A stretch of DNA of 64,000 nucleotides from Bacillota bacterium. Its GTDB lineage: Bacteria; Bacillota; Clostridia; TANB77; CAG-465. The position numbers and the translations under genes were made by a program. Positions 8,810 to 17,667 of this stretch are shown piece after piece. The stretch's first letter is position 1. Every line of letters begins with the position of its first letter. Under the pieces are notes generated by a model. That model ran no database searches, was not told the DNA's origin, and saw only the letters and a program-made list of their open reading frames with translations. The stretch spans positions 62,001 through 126,000 of the forward strand of contig JAEWRE010000066.1 in NCBI GenBank assembly GCA_023460235.1. Direction: 5' to 3'.

Positions 8810-8874
8810 CTTACTAAAATGTAAGGTATATGTAAGATAAATAAATTGTTAAACCAATATAGAAATAGTATAAT
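8810..8874 (+). promoter_or_regulatory. Promoter of the Bce-type ABC genes with response-regulator-like sites
   Basis: TTGTTA (8846-8851) and TATAAT (8869-8874) are separated by 17 bases. Just upstream are CTTAC-N6-GTAAG (8810-8825, inverted) and two direct TGTAAG repeats at 8820 and 8831. The 11-base period is one helical turn. OmpR-family regulators typically bind such half-site pairs upstream of the -35 box. The cognate BceR-like protein is the obvious candidate. Confidence 0.65.
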
Positions 8875-8906
8875 TTATATATATTAAATTTAAGGAGTTG
8901 TTTTTA

Positions 8907-9674
8907 ATGAATAAAGTATTGAAAATTGAAAATATAGAAAAATACTATGGAAATAAGAGTAATTTAACCAAAGCTATAAATAATATAAGCTTTGAAGTTG
9001 AAGAAGGTGAATTTATTGGTATAATGGGGGCCTCTGGTAGTGGTAAAACTACATTATTAAATTGTATTTCAACCATAGATAATGTTACAAGTGGGCATAT
9101 ATATGTTAATAATGAAGACATAACCAAGCTAAAAGGCTCAAAGTTAAATAAATTTAGAAGGGAAGAACTTGGATTTATATTCCAAGATTTTAATCTACTA
9201 GATACACTTACTGCATATGAAAATATAGCACTTGCATTAACAATTCAAAAAGCTGGTTCAAAAGTAATTGAAGAAAAAGTTTTAGATGTTGCAAAAAAAT
9301 TAGATATAGTTAAGATTTTAAACAAGTATCCATATGAAATGTCAGGTGGACAAAGACAAAGAGTGGCATCAGCAAGAGCTATAATTACAAATCCTGCATT
9401 GGTGCTTGCAGATGAACCTACTGGTGCACTAGATTCTAAATCAGCAAAAATGTTACTTGAAAGTTTTGAACATTTAAATAAGAATTTAAAAACTACTATA
9501 CTTATGGTAACACATGATGCTTTTACAGCAAGTTACGCACATAGAATAGTATTTATTAAAGATGGTGAAGTATTTAGTGAACTAGTAAAGGGTAATGATA
9601 CAAGAAAAGAATTTTTTGATAAAATTATAAATGTTGTTTCATTACTTGGAGGTGACTTAAATGATGTCATTTAA
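8907..9674 (+). CDS. ABC transporter ATP-binding protein, BceA-like
   Basis: This is a MacB/BceA-type ATPase of 255 residues. Walker A is GASGSGKT at about 41-48, the Q-loop is in IFQDFNLLD, the signature is SGGQRQR, and Walker B is LVLADEPTGALD. It powers the permease encoded next, for peptide-antibiotic detoxification and signalling to the kinase. ATG 8907 is preferred because AAGGAG lies 9 bases upstream; an in-frame TTG at 8898 is too close to that site. It overlaps the permease gene by 14 bases. Confidence 0.93.
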   Translation: MNKVLKIENIEKYYGNKSNLTKAINNISFEVEEGEFIGIMGASGSGKTTLLNCISTIDNVTSGHIYVNNEDITKLKGSKLNKFRREELGFIFQDFNLLDTLTAYENIALALTIQKAGSKVIEEKVLDVAKKLDIVKILNKYPYEMSGGQRQRVASARAIITNPALVLADEPTGALDSKSAKMLLESFEHLNKNLKTTILMVTHDAFTASYAHRIVFIKDGEVFSELVKGNDTRKEFFDKIINVVSLLGGDLNDVI

Positions 9675-11739
9675 ATTATCTCTAAAAAATATAAAAAAGA
9701 GTTATAAAGATTATTCTATATATTTTATTACTCTTATATTTGGAGTAATGATATTTTATGTTTTTAATTCAATAGATGCACAATCTTCAATGATGGAAAT
9801 TAGTAATTCTAGACGTCAAATGGTTAAAAGTCTTGTTGCAATTATAGGAGCCGTATCGGTATTTATATCTATTATACTAGGATTTTTAATTGTATATGCA
9901 AATAATTTTTTAATTAGAAGACGAAAAAAAGAATTAGGACTATATATGACACTTGGTATGAGTAAAGGTAAAATATCAAAATTACTTTTAATAGAAACTA
10001 TATTTATAGGAATATTTTCACTTGCTATTGGACTAGTAATTGGCGTGTTTGCATCTCAAATACTTTCAGTATTTGTTGCTAAGATGTTTGAAGCAAATAT
10101 GAGTAAATTTAGTTTTGTATTTTCAAAAAGTGCGTTAATAAAAACTTGTGTATATTTTGGAATAATCTATTTACTTGTTATGGTATTTAATATTATAACA
10201 ATATCAAGATATAAACTTATAAATTTACTTAATGCAGGCAAAAAAAATGAAGTAGTAAAGATTAAAAATAAATTTGTAACACTTATTTTATTTATACTTT
10301 CAATTGTTTCAATTGGTGTAGCATATTATTTGTTAAAACATGAGGCATTAGTATACATGGGCAAGAACTTTTATATAATGCTTGGGCTAGGATCACTAGG
10401 TACACTATTGTTTTTTGCTTCACTTTCTGGTTTTTTACTTAGAATAATTCAAGCTAATAAAAAAGTATATTTTAAAAATTTAAATATGTTTGTCTTAAGG
10501 CAAATAAATAGTAGAATAAATACAAATACAATATCAATGACTATAATATGTCTAATGTTACTTTTAACTATAATAATTCTATCTGGAGCATTATCACTAA
10601 GTCATACATTTAATAAAGATATTGCTAACAATAACTTGACTGATGTTACAATAAAAAACTATGTAGATTATGATAAGAATAATGAAGATGAAATTACTGA
10701 TTTGATGAAGAAAATTGACAGTGATGGATTTGATTTATCAAACTATTTTAGTACATATTTACAATATAATGTATACAATTTTGAAGATGAAAATGCAAAT
10801 ATGAAAAATTATTTACCTGAAGAAGCAATTAATAAGTTAAAAAAGAAATATGGAGAATTTACTGTTCAAGAAAATTCAAAATTAGAATTTATAAAAGAAT
10901 CAGAATATAATAAATTGATGGATATGTCTGGAAAATCAAATCAAAAAGTAGATTTAAATGATAATGAATATGCTATATCATCAAATGTTGAAATATTAGT
11001 AGATATGTACAATGAGGTATTAACTAATAATAAGATATTAGAAATAGAAGGTAAGAAATATTTACCAAAATACAAAGAGTGTATTCAAGTTCCTTTTGAA
11101 AATTCAAATATGAACTCAAATGTGGGTAAAATAATTGTAAGTGATAATGTTATTGATAAATCATTAAATACTGTTATATCTGAAAATGATATTATAGGAA
11201 ATTATGGTGTAAGTGATTCAAAATTAACAGAAACAGACGAGAAATTTAGTAACGACATAGATGCTTTCTATAAATCAAATAATTTAGAAATACCTTATGA
11301 TTTTATTGTTACAAAAAGTCTTATTAAAGAGTCAAGTATAGGTTTAACTGTAATTCTGACATTTATAGGTATATATTTAGGGATAATATTCTCTATAACA
11401 TCAGCTGCAATACTTGCAATACAGCAATTATCACAGAGTTCTGACAACAAAGAAAGATATGAAGTTCTAAGAAAAATTGGTGTTGACTCTAAAATGATAA
11501 ATTCTTCTTTGTTTACTCAAATAGCTATATATTTCATGCTTCCTCTTATAGTAGCAATTGTACATAGTGTTGTAGGTCTTTCTGAACTAAATAGAATTAT
11601 ATCTGCTTTTGGAAACTTAGATTTAAGGGCAAATATTACTATAGTAGCTTTATTTATAATAATTGTTTATGGTGGATATTTCTTTGCAACATATGCTGCT
11701 AGTAAATCCATAATAAAAGAAAGAGAAAAAATATTATAG
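9661..11739 (+). CDS. ABC transporter permease, BceB-like (FtsX domains)
   Basis: This 692-residue membrane protein has about ten helices. A large extracellular domain (about residues 315-555) is inserted between helix 7 and the last three helices. This is the BceB architecture, in which that domain recognises the peptide or its lipid target. FtsX-like segments occur at both ends, for example RRRKKELGLYMTLGMSKGK and DNKERYEVLRKIGVD. GGAGGTGA precedes two adjacent ATG codons (9661 and 9664), and either could be used. It completes the regulator, kinase, ATPase and permease module. Which antibiotic is recognised cannot be read from the sequence. Confidence 0.92.
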   Translation: MMSFKLSLKNIKKSYKDYSIYFITLIFGVMIFYVFNSIDAQSSMMEISNSRRQMVKSLVAIIGAVSVFISIILGFLIVYANNFLIRRRKKELGLYMTLGMSKGKISKLLLIETIFIGIFSLAIGLVIGVFASQILSVFVAKMFEANMSKFSFVFSKSALIKTCVYFGIIYLLVMVFNIITISRYKLINLLNAGKKNEVVKIKNKFVTLILFILSIVSIGVAYYLLKHEALVYMGKNFYIMLGLGSLGTLLFFASLSGFLLRIIQANKKVYFKNLNMFVLRQINSRINTNTISMTIICLMLLLTIIILSGALSLSHTFNKDIANNNLTDVTIKNYVDYDKNNEDEITDLMKKIDSDGFDLSNYFSTYLQYNVYNFEDENANMKNYLPEEAINKLKKKYGEFTVQENSKLEFIKESEYNKLMDMSGKSNQKVDLNDNEYAISSNVEILVDMYNEVLTNNKILEIEGKKYLPKYKECIQVPFENSNMNSNVGKIIVSDNVIDKSLNTVISENDIIGNYGVSDSKLTETDEKFSNDIDAFYKSNNLEIPYDFIVTKSLIKESSIGLTVILTFIGIYLGIIFSITSAAILAIQQLSQSSDNKERYEVLRKIGVDSKMINSSLFTQIAIYFMLPLIVAIVHSVVGLSELNRIISAFGNLDLRANITIVALFIIIVYGGYFFATYAASKSIIKEREKIL

Positions 11740-11810
11740 AGATTTCTAATATAATTTTAATAATAAAATCTGAACTAGTCAAATAAAAGCAGACACAAAG
11801 AAACTTATTT

Positions 11811-11848
11811 AAACCCTGATTGAATTATATATTCAGTTGGGGTTTTAT
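11811..11848 (+). terminator. Terminator after the BceB-like gene
   Basis: AAACCCTGATTGAA pairs with TTCAGTTGGGGTTT, followed by TTTT. A second AT-rich hairpin, GCTTATAT/ATATAAGC, lies at 11867-11892. I see no gene in the interval 11740-12006. Confidence 0.75.
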
Positions 11849-12006
11849 AATCTAATTTATAACTAGGCTTATATTATTTATTTTATATAAGCATATTAGA
11901 AGTAGTCAAATAACTCTACTAATAGTAGAATTCAATTTTCTACGATTAATGGGTGGAAATTTTTAATAAATAATGATATTATATAGTTGTTAGGAGTGTT
12001 ATTTGA

Positions 12007-12870
12007 ATGGATCAGATCAAAATAGGAAAATTTATTGCAAAATTAAGAAAAGAAAAAAATATGACTCAGCAAAATCTAGCAGATAAATTAGGGGTCAGTT
12101 TTAAAACTGTTTCAAAATGGGAGACTGGTAAAGGAATGCCAGATATATCTTTGTTACAAAACTTATGTGAAGAATTAGAAATAACAATAAATGAATTATT
12201 GTATGGTGAAATAATAAATTCAAAGGAGATGGATTTAAAAGAGATAGAAAAAATTTCAGAAGAAAATTTGATAAATACAACTAAATTTATAAGTAATATA
12301 AACGTAAAGAAAATGTACATTAATATATTAAGTGTTATGTATTTTCTTACCATAATAATATGTTTAATTTGTGATTTAGCTATAAATAAGGATATTACTT
12401 GGTTTCCTATTGTGTTATTCTCAGTAGGGATAGGGTATTGCGCAACAGTATTGCCTGCATTGTTAAATAAATATAAAAGTTTTATATCTTTATCTTTAAT
12501 AACAATATTAACTTATGGATTAATATATATATGTTGCAAATTTTTAAATGGTAATTGGTTCTTAAGCATTGGCTTACCAATAACTACTATATGTTTTTCA
12601 TTTGTTTGGATAGTATATTTAATATTGATTTTGAAAATACAAAGACTATTAAAAATATCTTTATGCAACTTAATATTTGGATTAGCATTAATTATAATAA
12701 ATTCATCAATTAATTCTATTTTATATAATGAAAGTTTTAAAAATGAAGTTTCAAAATATTTTAAAAATAATGGTAATCTAGACTTACTAGGTAATAAAAT
12801 TGCATTTTATTGTTTCATTGCTATAGCTATTTATACTTTTTTTGTTCATATATCAAAAAAAAAAAGATAA
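12007..12870 (+). CDS. XRE-family regulator with C-terminal membrane domain
   Basis: Residues 1-65 form a Cro/C1-type helix-turn-helix: KIGKFIAKLR, MTQQNLADKLGVSFKTVSKWETGKGMPD, and LLQNLCEELEITINELL. After a linker, about five to six hydrophobic helices fill residues 100-280. Such membrane-bound XRE regulators often sit next to ABC transporters in Firmicutes, but ligand and target are unknown. The frame ends just after an 11-A run (12855-12865). One base of slippage there would extend the protein by about 20 coding-like residues to TGA 12925. Confidence 0.85.
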   Translation: MDQIKIGKFIAKLRKEKNMTQQNLADKLGVSFKTVSKWETGKGMPDISLLQNLCEELEITINELLYGEIINSKEMDLKEIEKISEENLINTTKFISNINVKKMYINILSVMYFLTIIICLICDLAINKDITWFPIVLFSVGIGYCATVLPALLNKYKSFISLSLITILTYGLIYICCKFLNGNWFLSIGLPITTICFSFVWIVYLILILKIQRLLKISLCNLIFGLALIIINSSINSILYNESFKNEVSKYFKNNGNLDLLGNKIAFYCFIAIAIYTFFVHISKKKR

Positions 12871-13021
12871 AAAATATCTTGAAATCGATGAAGCATATAA
12901 AAAATATAATATACTGTTAGGATGATAGATTTTCATAAGTATAAAAATATTCTATATTTTATATACCTTATTTTATCTTAGGGGGTAAAAATGGGGTAAT
13001 ATACAGGCAAATTTTATTAAA

Positions 13022-13062
13022 AATAAAAAATAAAATGCTTACAACATTACTGTTGTAAGCAC
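13022..13062 (-). terminator. Terminator of the tRNA-Lys gene
   Basis: TGCTTACAACA and TGTTGTAAGCA form a perfect 11-bp stem (13036-13061). On the minus strand it is followed by TTTTATTTTTTA. Confidence 0.85.
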
Positions 13063-13069
13063 TCTTTTA

Positions 13070-13145
13070 TGGTGCACCATCAGGGACTCGAACCCTGGAC
13101 CAATTGCTTAAGAGGCAACTGCTCTACCGACTGAGCTAATGGTAC
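13070..13145 (-). tRNA. tRNA-Lys (anticodon CTT)
   Basis: On the minus strand the acceptor arms GTACCAT and ATGGTGC pair over 7 bp, with A73 and an encoded CCA. The D arm has AGCTCAGTCGGTAGAGC. The anticodon stem GTTGC/GCAAT encloses the loop CTCTTAA, giving anticodon CTT for AAG codons. The T arm has GGTTCGAGTCC. The total is 76 bases. Its promoter lies just upstream. Confidence 0.96.
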
Positions 13146-13162
13146 AAAAACACTACTTAATA

Positions 13163-13191
13163 ATTATAACAAAAAAAAATTGAATTGTAAA
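13163..13191 (-). promoter_or_regulatory. Promoter of tRNA-Lys
   Basis: TTTACA (13191-13186) and TATAAT (13168-13163) on the minus strand are separated by 17 bases. Confidence 0.75.
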
Positions 13192-13261
13192 TAATATTTG
13201 TAAAAAAAAGAAAAAATATGGTAATAGTCTACAAATCAATATAAAAATAATATTAAGACAT

Positions 13262-13296
13262 CAAAAACCTACCTTAAAATAAAGGTAGGCTTTTTG
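13262..13296 (-). terminator. Terminator of the 6S-like RNA
   Basis: On the minus strand AAAAAGCCTACCTT and AAGGTAGGTTTTT form a strong stem ending in a T-run. It works in both orientations. Confidence 0.8.
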
Positions 13297-13299
13297 ATA

Positions 13300-13513
13300 G
13301 AGATTAGTATTGTTTCCTCCTCCTGAGAGTTCCGCTCGTCTCAAAAAAATAATACTACGTAATTCTCGAAATGAACTTAGTCAATAGTACAAAATCCATC
13401 AATTCTGATAGACCAGGTACAAGACTAACACGTATTATTCTTGAGACCTCTCAATCCCCAATACTATAAATAAACAATACTAATTGTCTAAATAAACTAG
13501 ATTTATTTGTTAC
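13300..13513 (-). ncRNA. ssrS: 6S RNA candidate
   Basis: No open frame is present, but the minus strand carries a strong promoter and an intrinsic terminator around a rod-like fold. The closing stem TTAGTATTGTTT/AAACAATACTAA encloses about 190 bases. Inner stems are GAGAG/CTCTC, GTCTCAA/TTGAGAC, AATAATAC/GTATTATT and TTAGTC/GACTAA, with an apical hairpin TCTATCA/TGATGGA. Large internal loops interrupt the rod. The size, the interrupted long hairpin, and the segment GTGTTAGTCTTGTACCTGG resemble Firmicutes 6S RNA, which traps sigma-A RNA polymerase. The 5' end is a prediction, and an extra AT-rich hairpin (13489-13508) precedes the closing stem. Another rod-shaped RNA is possible. Confidence 0.6.
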
Positions 13514-13519
13514 ACTAAT

Positions 13520-13547
13520 ATTATATCACATCTATCAAAAAAGTCAA
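13520..13547 (-). promoter_or_regulatory. Strong promoter of the 6S-like RNA
   Basis: TTGACT (13547-13542) and TATAAT (13525-13520) on the minus strand are separated by 16 bases. Transcription would start near 13513. Confidence 0.75.
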
Positions 13548-13609
13548 ATTATATTTTAACTATTTTGTTTTATTTTTATTTGTGATATACTTATATTGGA
13601 GGAAGTAAA

Positions 13610-14170
13610 ATGAATGTTTTTAAAACAGGAATAATTGTTGGTAGATTCCAACATATACATATAGGGCATGAAAAAATAATAAATATAGGCTTAAGTTTGT
13701 GTGATAAATTGTTAATATTTATAGGTTCTGCTCAAGAAGAAGGAACGCTAAGAAATCCTTTTAGCTACGAATATAGAGAAAATATAATAAAAAAAATATA
13801 TAGTAAAGAAATAGAAGAAGGAAAAATAATTATAAAACCACTAGATGATTTTAAAAATCAGACTGAACTTAGTCCAAGGTGGGGGGAATATGTTTTTAAA
13901 GAAGCAAGTAAATATTTAGATGAATTGCCACAGTGTATAATTTATGGAAAAGATAAAGATATATTCAAATGCTTTGATAAAGAAGCTGTAAAAAATATAA
14001 CTGAAATCCTTGTAGATAGAAATCTACTGAACATATCAGCTACTAAGATAAGGGAATATATTGTAGAAAATGACAGGAAAAATTGGGAAAAATATGTGGA
14101 CCCTAAGATATATGTTGAATATGAAAATTTAAGAGAAAAGTTACTTGAAGTTTATTGTAAAAAAAAGTAG
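13610..14170 (+). CDS. Nucleotidyltransferase, NMN adenylyltransferase (NadM)-like
   Basis: This 186-residue protein has the adenylyltransferase signature GRFQHIHIGH at residues 11-20, the HxGH ATP-binding site. The second motif, ISATKIREY, near residue 142, binds the ATP phosphates. Length and layout match NadM-type enzymes, which make NAD from NMN and ATP. Related cytidylyltransferase-fold proteins cannot be fully excluded. GGAGGA precedes ATG 13610. It is followed by glyA after 79 bases. Confidence 0.8.
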   Translation: MNVFKTGIIVGRFQHIHIGHEKIINIGLSLCDKLLIFIGSAQEEGTLRNPFSYEYRENIIKKIYSKEIEEGKIIIKPLDDFKNQTELSPRWGEYVFKEASKYLDELPQCIIYGKDKDIFKCFDKEAVKNITEILVDRNLLNISATKIREYIVENDRKNWEKYVDPKIYVEYENLREKLLEVYCKKK

Positions 14171-14249
14171 TATATGATATTATATCTTTAACTAAGTTAT
14201 ATTTTAAAATGTAACATATAAATATAATAAATGAATTGGAGGAATTGTA

Positions 14250-15494
14250 ATGGAAGAATTAAAACAAAAAGATTTTGAGTTATATGAATCAATAAAAAAA
14301 GAAGAAGAAAGACAAAAGAATAATATTGAGTTAATTGCATCTGAGAATTTTGTAAGTGAAGCTGTAATGGAAGCTGTTGGTTCTGTACTTACAAATAAAT
14401 ATTCAGAAGGATATCCAGATAAGAGATATTATGGTGGATGTGTATATATAGATGAAGTTGAAAAACTTGCTATTGAAAGAGCAAAGAAACTATTTGGAGC
14501 TGAACATGCAAATGTTCAACCACATAGCGGAAGTCAAGCTAATATGGGAGTTTATTTATCTGTTCTTGAGCCGGGTGATACAATACTTGGAATGAGTCTA
14601 GATAATGGTGGACATTTAACTCATGGAGCAAAAGTAAACTTTTCTGGAAAACTTTTTAACATTATATCTTATGGTGTAGATGAAGATGGATACATTGATT
14701 ATGAAGATGTAGAGAAAAAAGCTTTAGAATTTAAACCTAAAATGATAGTTGCAGGCGCTAGTGCTTATCCAAGAAAAATTGACTTTGCTAAATTTAGAGA
14801 AATTGCAGATAAAGTAGGAGCATATTTTATGGTAGACATGGCACATATTGCAGGACTTGTTTGTACAGGTAACCATATGTCACCAGTTCCTTATGCTGAT
14901 TTTGTAACTTCTACAACACATAAGACTTTAAGGGGCCCACGTGGAGGCTTAATACTTTGTAAGGAAGCATTTGCAAAGCAAGTAGATAAAACAATATTTC
15001 CAGGAATACAAGGTGGACCATTAGAACATGTAATTGCAGGTAAAGCAGTTTGCTTTAAAGAGGCTCTTGATCCTAGTTTTAAAGAGTATATTAATCAAGT
15101 AGTGCTAAATTGTTCAACTTTAGCAAATGAACTAATAAAAAGAGGATTTAAACTTGTTTCAAATGGAACAGATAATCACCTTATGCTAATTGATTTAACT
15201 TCAAAAAATATAACAGGAAAAGAAGCTGAACATTTACTTGAAACTGTAAATATTACTGTAAATAAAAATGCTATTCCAAATGATAAAGAAAAACCAATGG
15301 TTACTAGTGGTATAAGAGTTGGAACAGCTGCTTGTACTACAAAAGGACTTAAAGAAAATGATATGATTGATTTAGCAAAAGCTTTTGATCTTGCTTTATC
15401 AAATAATGTAAATAATAAATCAGAAGAAGATTATCAAAAAGATTTAGAAGAAGCAAGAACTATAGTACAAAAATTAACTGAAAAATATATTTAA
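14250..15494 (+). CDS. glyA: Serine hydroxymethyltransferase
   Basis: This PLP enzyme interconverts serine and glycine and supplies 5,10-methylene-tetrahydrofolate. The N-terminus IELIASENFVSEAV is diagnostic, as are KYSEGYPDKRYYGG and the PLP-lysine motif TSTTHKTLRGPRGG near residue 225. The length of 414 residues is full. GGAGG lies before ATG 14250. It may be co-transcribed with pgi, since the gap is only 28 bases. Confidence 0.98.
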   Translation: MEELKQKDFELYESIKKEEERQKNNIELIASENFVSEAVMEAVGSVLTNKYSEGYPDKRYYGGCVYIDEVEKLAIERAKKLFGAEHANVQPHSGSQANMGVYLSVLEPGDTILGMSLDNGGHLTHGAKVNFSGKLFNIISYGVDEDGYIDYEDVEKKALEFKPKMIVAGASAYPRKIDFAKFREIADKVGAYFMVDMAHIAGLVCTGNHMSPVPYADFVTSTTHKTLRGPRGGLILCKEAFAKQVDKTIFPGIQGGPLEHVIAGKAVCFKEALDPSFKEYINQVVLNCSTLANELIKRGFKLVSNGTDNHLMLIDLTSKNITGKEAEHLLETVNITVNKNAIPNDKEKPMVTSGIRVGTAACTTKGLKENDMIDLAKAFDLALSNNVNNKSEEDYQKDLEEARTIVQKLTEKYI

Positions 15495-15522
15495 TAAATT
15501 TAATTTAAAAGGAGGAGTATAT

Positions 15523-16830
15523 ATGAATGGTATATCACTTGATATAAATGGAGTAAAACCTTTTATTGATGATGAAGAATTAAAAATATTAGAAGATCAA
15601 ATATTAGAGGCGCATGATAAATTAAATAATAAAACAGGACTTGGAAGTGAAATGCTAGGTTGGCTAACTCTTCCTGAAAATAGAAATGAAGAAGAAATAA
15701 CTAGAATTAAAGAATCTGCAAAGAAGATACAAAAACAATCTGATGTACTTATAGTTATTGGAATTGGTGGATCTTATCTTGGATCTAAGGCAATGATTGA
15801 CTTATTTACTAGCAATTTCAGTAATTTACTTTCATATTCTGAGAGAAAATTTCCTCAAATAATATTTGCTGGTAATAATTTAAGTGGAAAATATCTAAGA
15901 AATCTTGTAGAATATGTTCAAGATAAAGATTTTTCAATAAATGTAATTTCAAAATCTGGTACTACACTTGAGCCTGCAGTTTCTTTTAGAATATTTAAAA
16001 TATTGCTTGAAGAAAAATATGGTATTGGTGGTGCAGCAGAAAGAATATATGTAACTACTGATAAAGAAAAAGGTGTTCTACACGATATTGCAGTAGATAA
16101 TGGATATGAAATGTTTGTAGTTCCTGATGATGTTGGTGGAAGATTCTCAGTACTTACTGCAGTTGGTCTATTGCCAATGGCAGTAGCTAATATTGATATC
16201 GAAGATATGTTAGATGGTGCACAATTTGCATCACATATATATAATGAAAGAAGTTTAGAAAAAAATCCTTGTTATAGATATGCTGCATATAGAAATGCAC
16301 TAAACCAAAAAGGAAAAGATATAGAAGTACTTGCAAGTTATGATCCATCATTTGCATATTTTATAGAATGGTTTAAACAATTATTTGGTGAAAGTGAAGG
16401 AAAAGATAATAAAGGAATATTTCCAGCAGGAATTAATTTAACAACAGATCTTCATTCAATGGGACAATTAATGCAACAAGGTAAAAGAAATATATTTGAA
16501 ACTGTGTTAAACGTTAATCTTGATAGAAGCTTAATAAAATTGCCATATTCAGAAAATAATTCAGATGGATTAAACTATTTAGCAAATAAAGAAATTGAAT
16601 ATATAAATAAACAAGCTTTTAATGGTACTTTAAAGGCACACATAGATGGTGGAATTCCAAATATAGTAATTAATATAGAAGATGTTAATGAGTATGTTAT
16701 TGGAGAACTTATATTTTTCTTTGAGAAAGCTTGTGCAATTAGTGCATATGTACTTGGAGTTAACCCATTTAATCAACCTGGAGTTGAAGCATATAAAAAG
16801 AATATGATGGGACTTTTAAAAGGTGAGTAA
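15523..16830 (+). CDS. pgi: Glucose-6-phosphate isomerase
   Basis: This glycolytic enzyme interconverts glucose-6-phosphate and fructose-6-phosphate. SIS-type sugar-phosphate motifs are seen: IGIGGSYLGSKA, SKSGTTLEPA, and DVGGRFSVLTAVG. The C-terminal NPFNQPGVEAYK carries the catalytic lysine. At 435 residues it belongs to the short bacterial form. AGGAGG precedes ATG 15523. The next gene starts 2 bases after its stop. Confidence 0.97.
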   Translation: MNGISLDINGVKPFIDDEELKILEDQILEAHDKLNNKTGLGSEMLGWLTLPENRNEEEITRIKESAKKIQKQSDVLIVIGIGGSYLGSKAMIDLFTSNFSNLLSYSERKFPQIIFAGNNLSGKYLRNLVEYVQDKDFSINVISKSGTTLEPAVSFRIFKILLEEKYGIGGAAERIYVTTDKEKGVLHDIAVDNGYEMFVVPDDVGGRFSVLTAVGLLPMAVANIDIEDMLDGAQFASHIYNERSLEKNPCYRYAAYRNALNQKGKDIEVLASYDPSFAYFIEWFKQLFGESEGKDNKGIFPAGINLTTDLHSMGQLMQQGKRNIFETVLNVNLDRSLIKLPYSENNSDGLNYLANKEIEYINKQAFNGTLKAHIDGGIPNIVINIEDVNEYVIGELIFFFEKACAISAYVLGVNPFNQPGVEAYKKNMMGLLKGE

Positions 16831-16832
16831 AA

Positions 16833-17357
16833 ATGGAAAAATTATTTGAAAATAAAACTCCATATACTTATGAAGAGTATTTGAAACTAAATAAATTCCA
16901 CTTTTCTAAAAGTAAAAAAGTATATAACATATTGATAATAGCTTGCATTATATTGATATATTCTATATCTATATTTATGTTAATAGTTGGTAGCAAAATA
17001 TTAGAACCTATTTTGTATATTATATTTGCAACAGCGCTTGGGGGAATAATAAAAGTTATACCATATGTGGCTACAAAGAGTATTACAAAAACAGATAGCT
17101 TTATAAATAATGTTACAAATGATGAAGTTTTTTATGATGAATATTTAATTAATAAAACAGAACAATCAGAATTAAAAGTTTTATACAATCAAGTATTTAA
17201 AGCATATGAAACTAAAACACATTTTTATATCTATGTAAATAAAAGAGCTGCTATGATTGTAAATAAAGAAAATTTTATTTTAGGAAATGTTGACGAATTT
17301 AGAAAGTTCCTTAACAATAAATTAGACAATAAATTTATATCTAAATATAAATTATAG
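16833..17357 (+). CDS. YcxB-like membrane protein
   Basis: This 174-residue protein has two hydrophobic helices (about 30-52 and 55-75) and a C-terminal domain that resembles the YcxB-like family: LYNQVFKAYETKTHFYIYVNK and a late GNVDEFRKFL. The family's function is not known. It follows pgi with a 2-base gap, so it is translated from the same message. The rubredoxin gene follows 26 bases later. Confidence 0.75.
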   Translation: MEKLFENKTPYTYEEYLKLNKFHFSKSKKVYNILIIACIILIYSISIFMLIVGSKILEPILYIIFATALGGIIKVIPYVATKSITKTDSFINNVTNDEVFYDEYLINKTEQSELKVLYNQVFKAYETKTHFYIYVNKRAAMIVNKENFILGNVDEFRKFLNNKLDNKFISKYKL

Positions 17358-17383
17358 ATTACAGTATTAAAGGAGGGGAAAAT

Positions 17384-17521
17384 ATGAGTGAAAAAACAAA
17401 ACACGTATGCACAGCTTGCGGCTATGTATATGATGATGAAATAGAACCAGTTAAATTTGCTGATTTACCAGATGATTGGGTATGTCCTTTATGTGGACTA
17501 GGTAAAGAATATTTTGAATAA
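17384..17521 (+). CDS. Short rubredoxin-like protein
   Basis: This 45-residue frame has the two iron-binding knuckles CTACGY (Cys9, Cys12) and CPLCG (Cys34, Cys37), plus FADLPDDWVCP typical of rubredoxins. AGGAGGGG lies 6 bases before ATG 17384. Rubredoxins are small one-electron carriers, often feeding oxygen- or peroxide-reducing enzymes in anaerobes. The loop between the knuckles is about nine residues shorter than in ordinary 52-54-residue rubredoxins. It is the last gene of the pgi operon before a terminator. The electron partner is not visible here. Confidence 0.88.
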   Translation: MSEKTKHVCTACGYVYDDEIEPVKFADLPDDWVCPLCGLGKEYFE

Positions 17522-17527
17522 ATAATA

Positions 17528-17572
17528 AAAGGCTTATACATTGATTTTTTATATTAGTGTATAAGTCTTTAT
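17528..17572 (+). terminator. Terminator after rubredoxin
   Basis: AAAGGCTTATACA pairs with TGTATAAGTCTTT across a 17-base loop, with T-rich flanks. Confidence 0.65.
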
Positions 17573-17667
17573 ATTTGATAAAAAAATATTTTACACTTAT
17601 TTATTATTGTATTTGAGGTATAAATATGCTATTATATATATAATTATTATTAAGGAGGAATATTTAT

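Noticed and set aside
13300..13513. SRP RNA or tmRNA
   Set aside because: No GGAAGC-type SRP tetraloop motif and no tRNA-like ends or tag reading frame.
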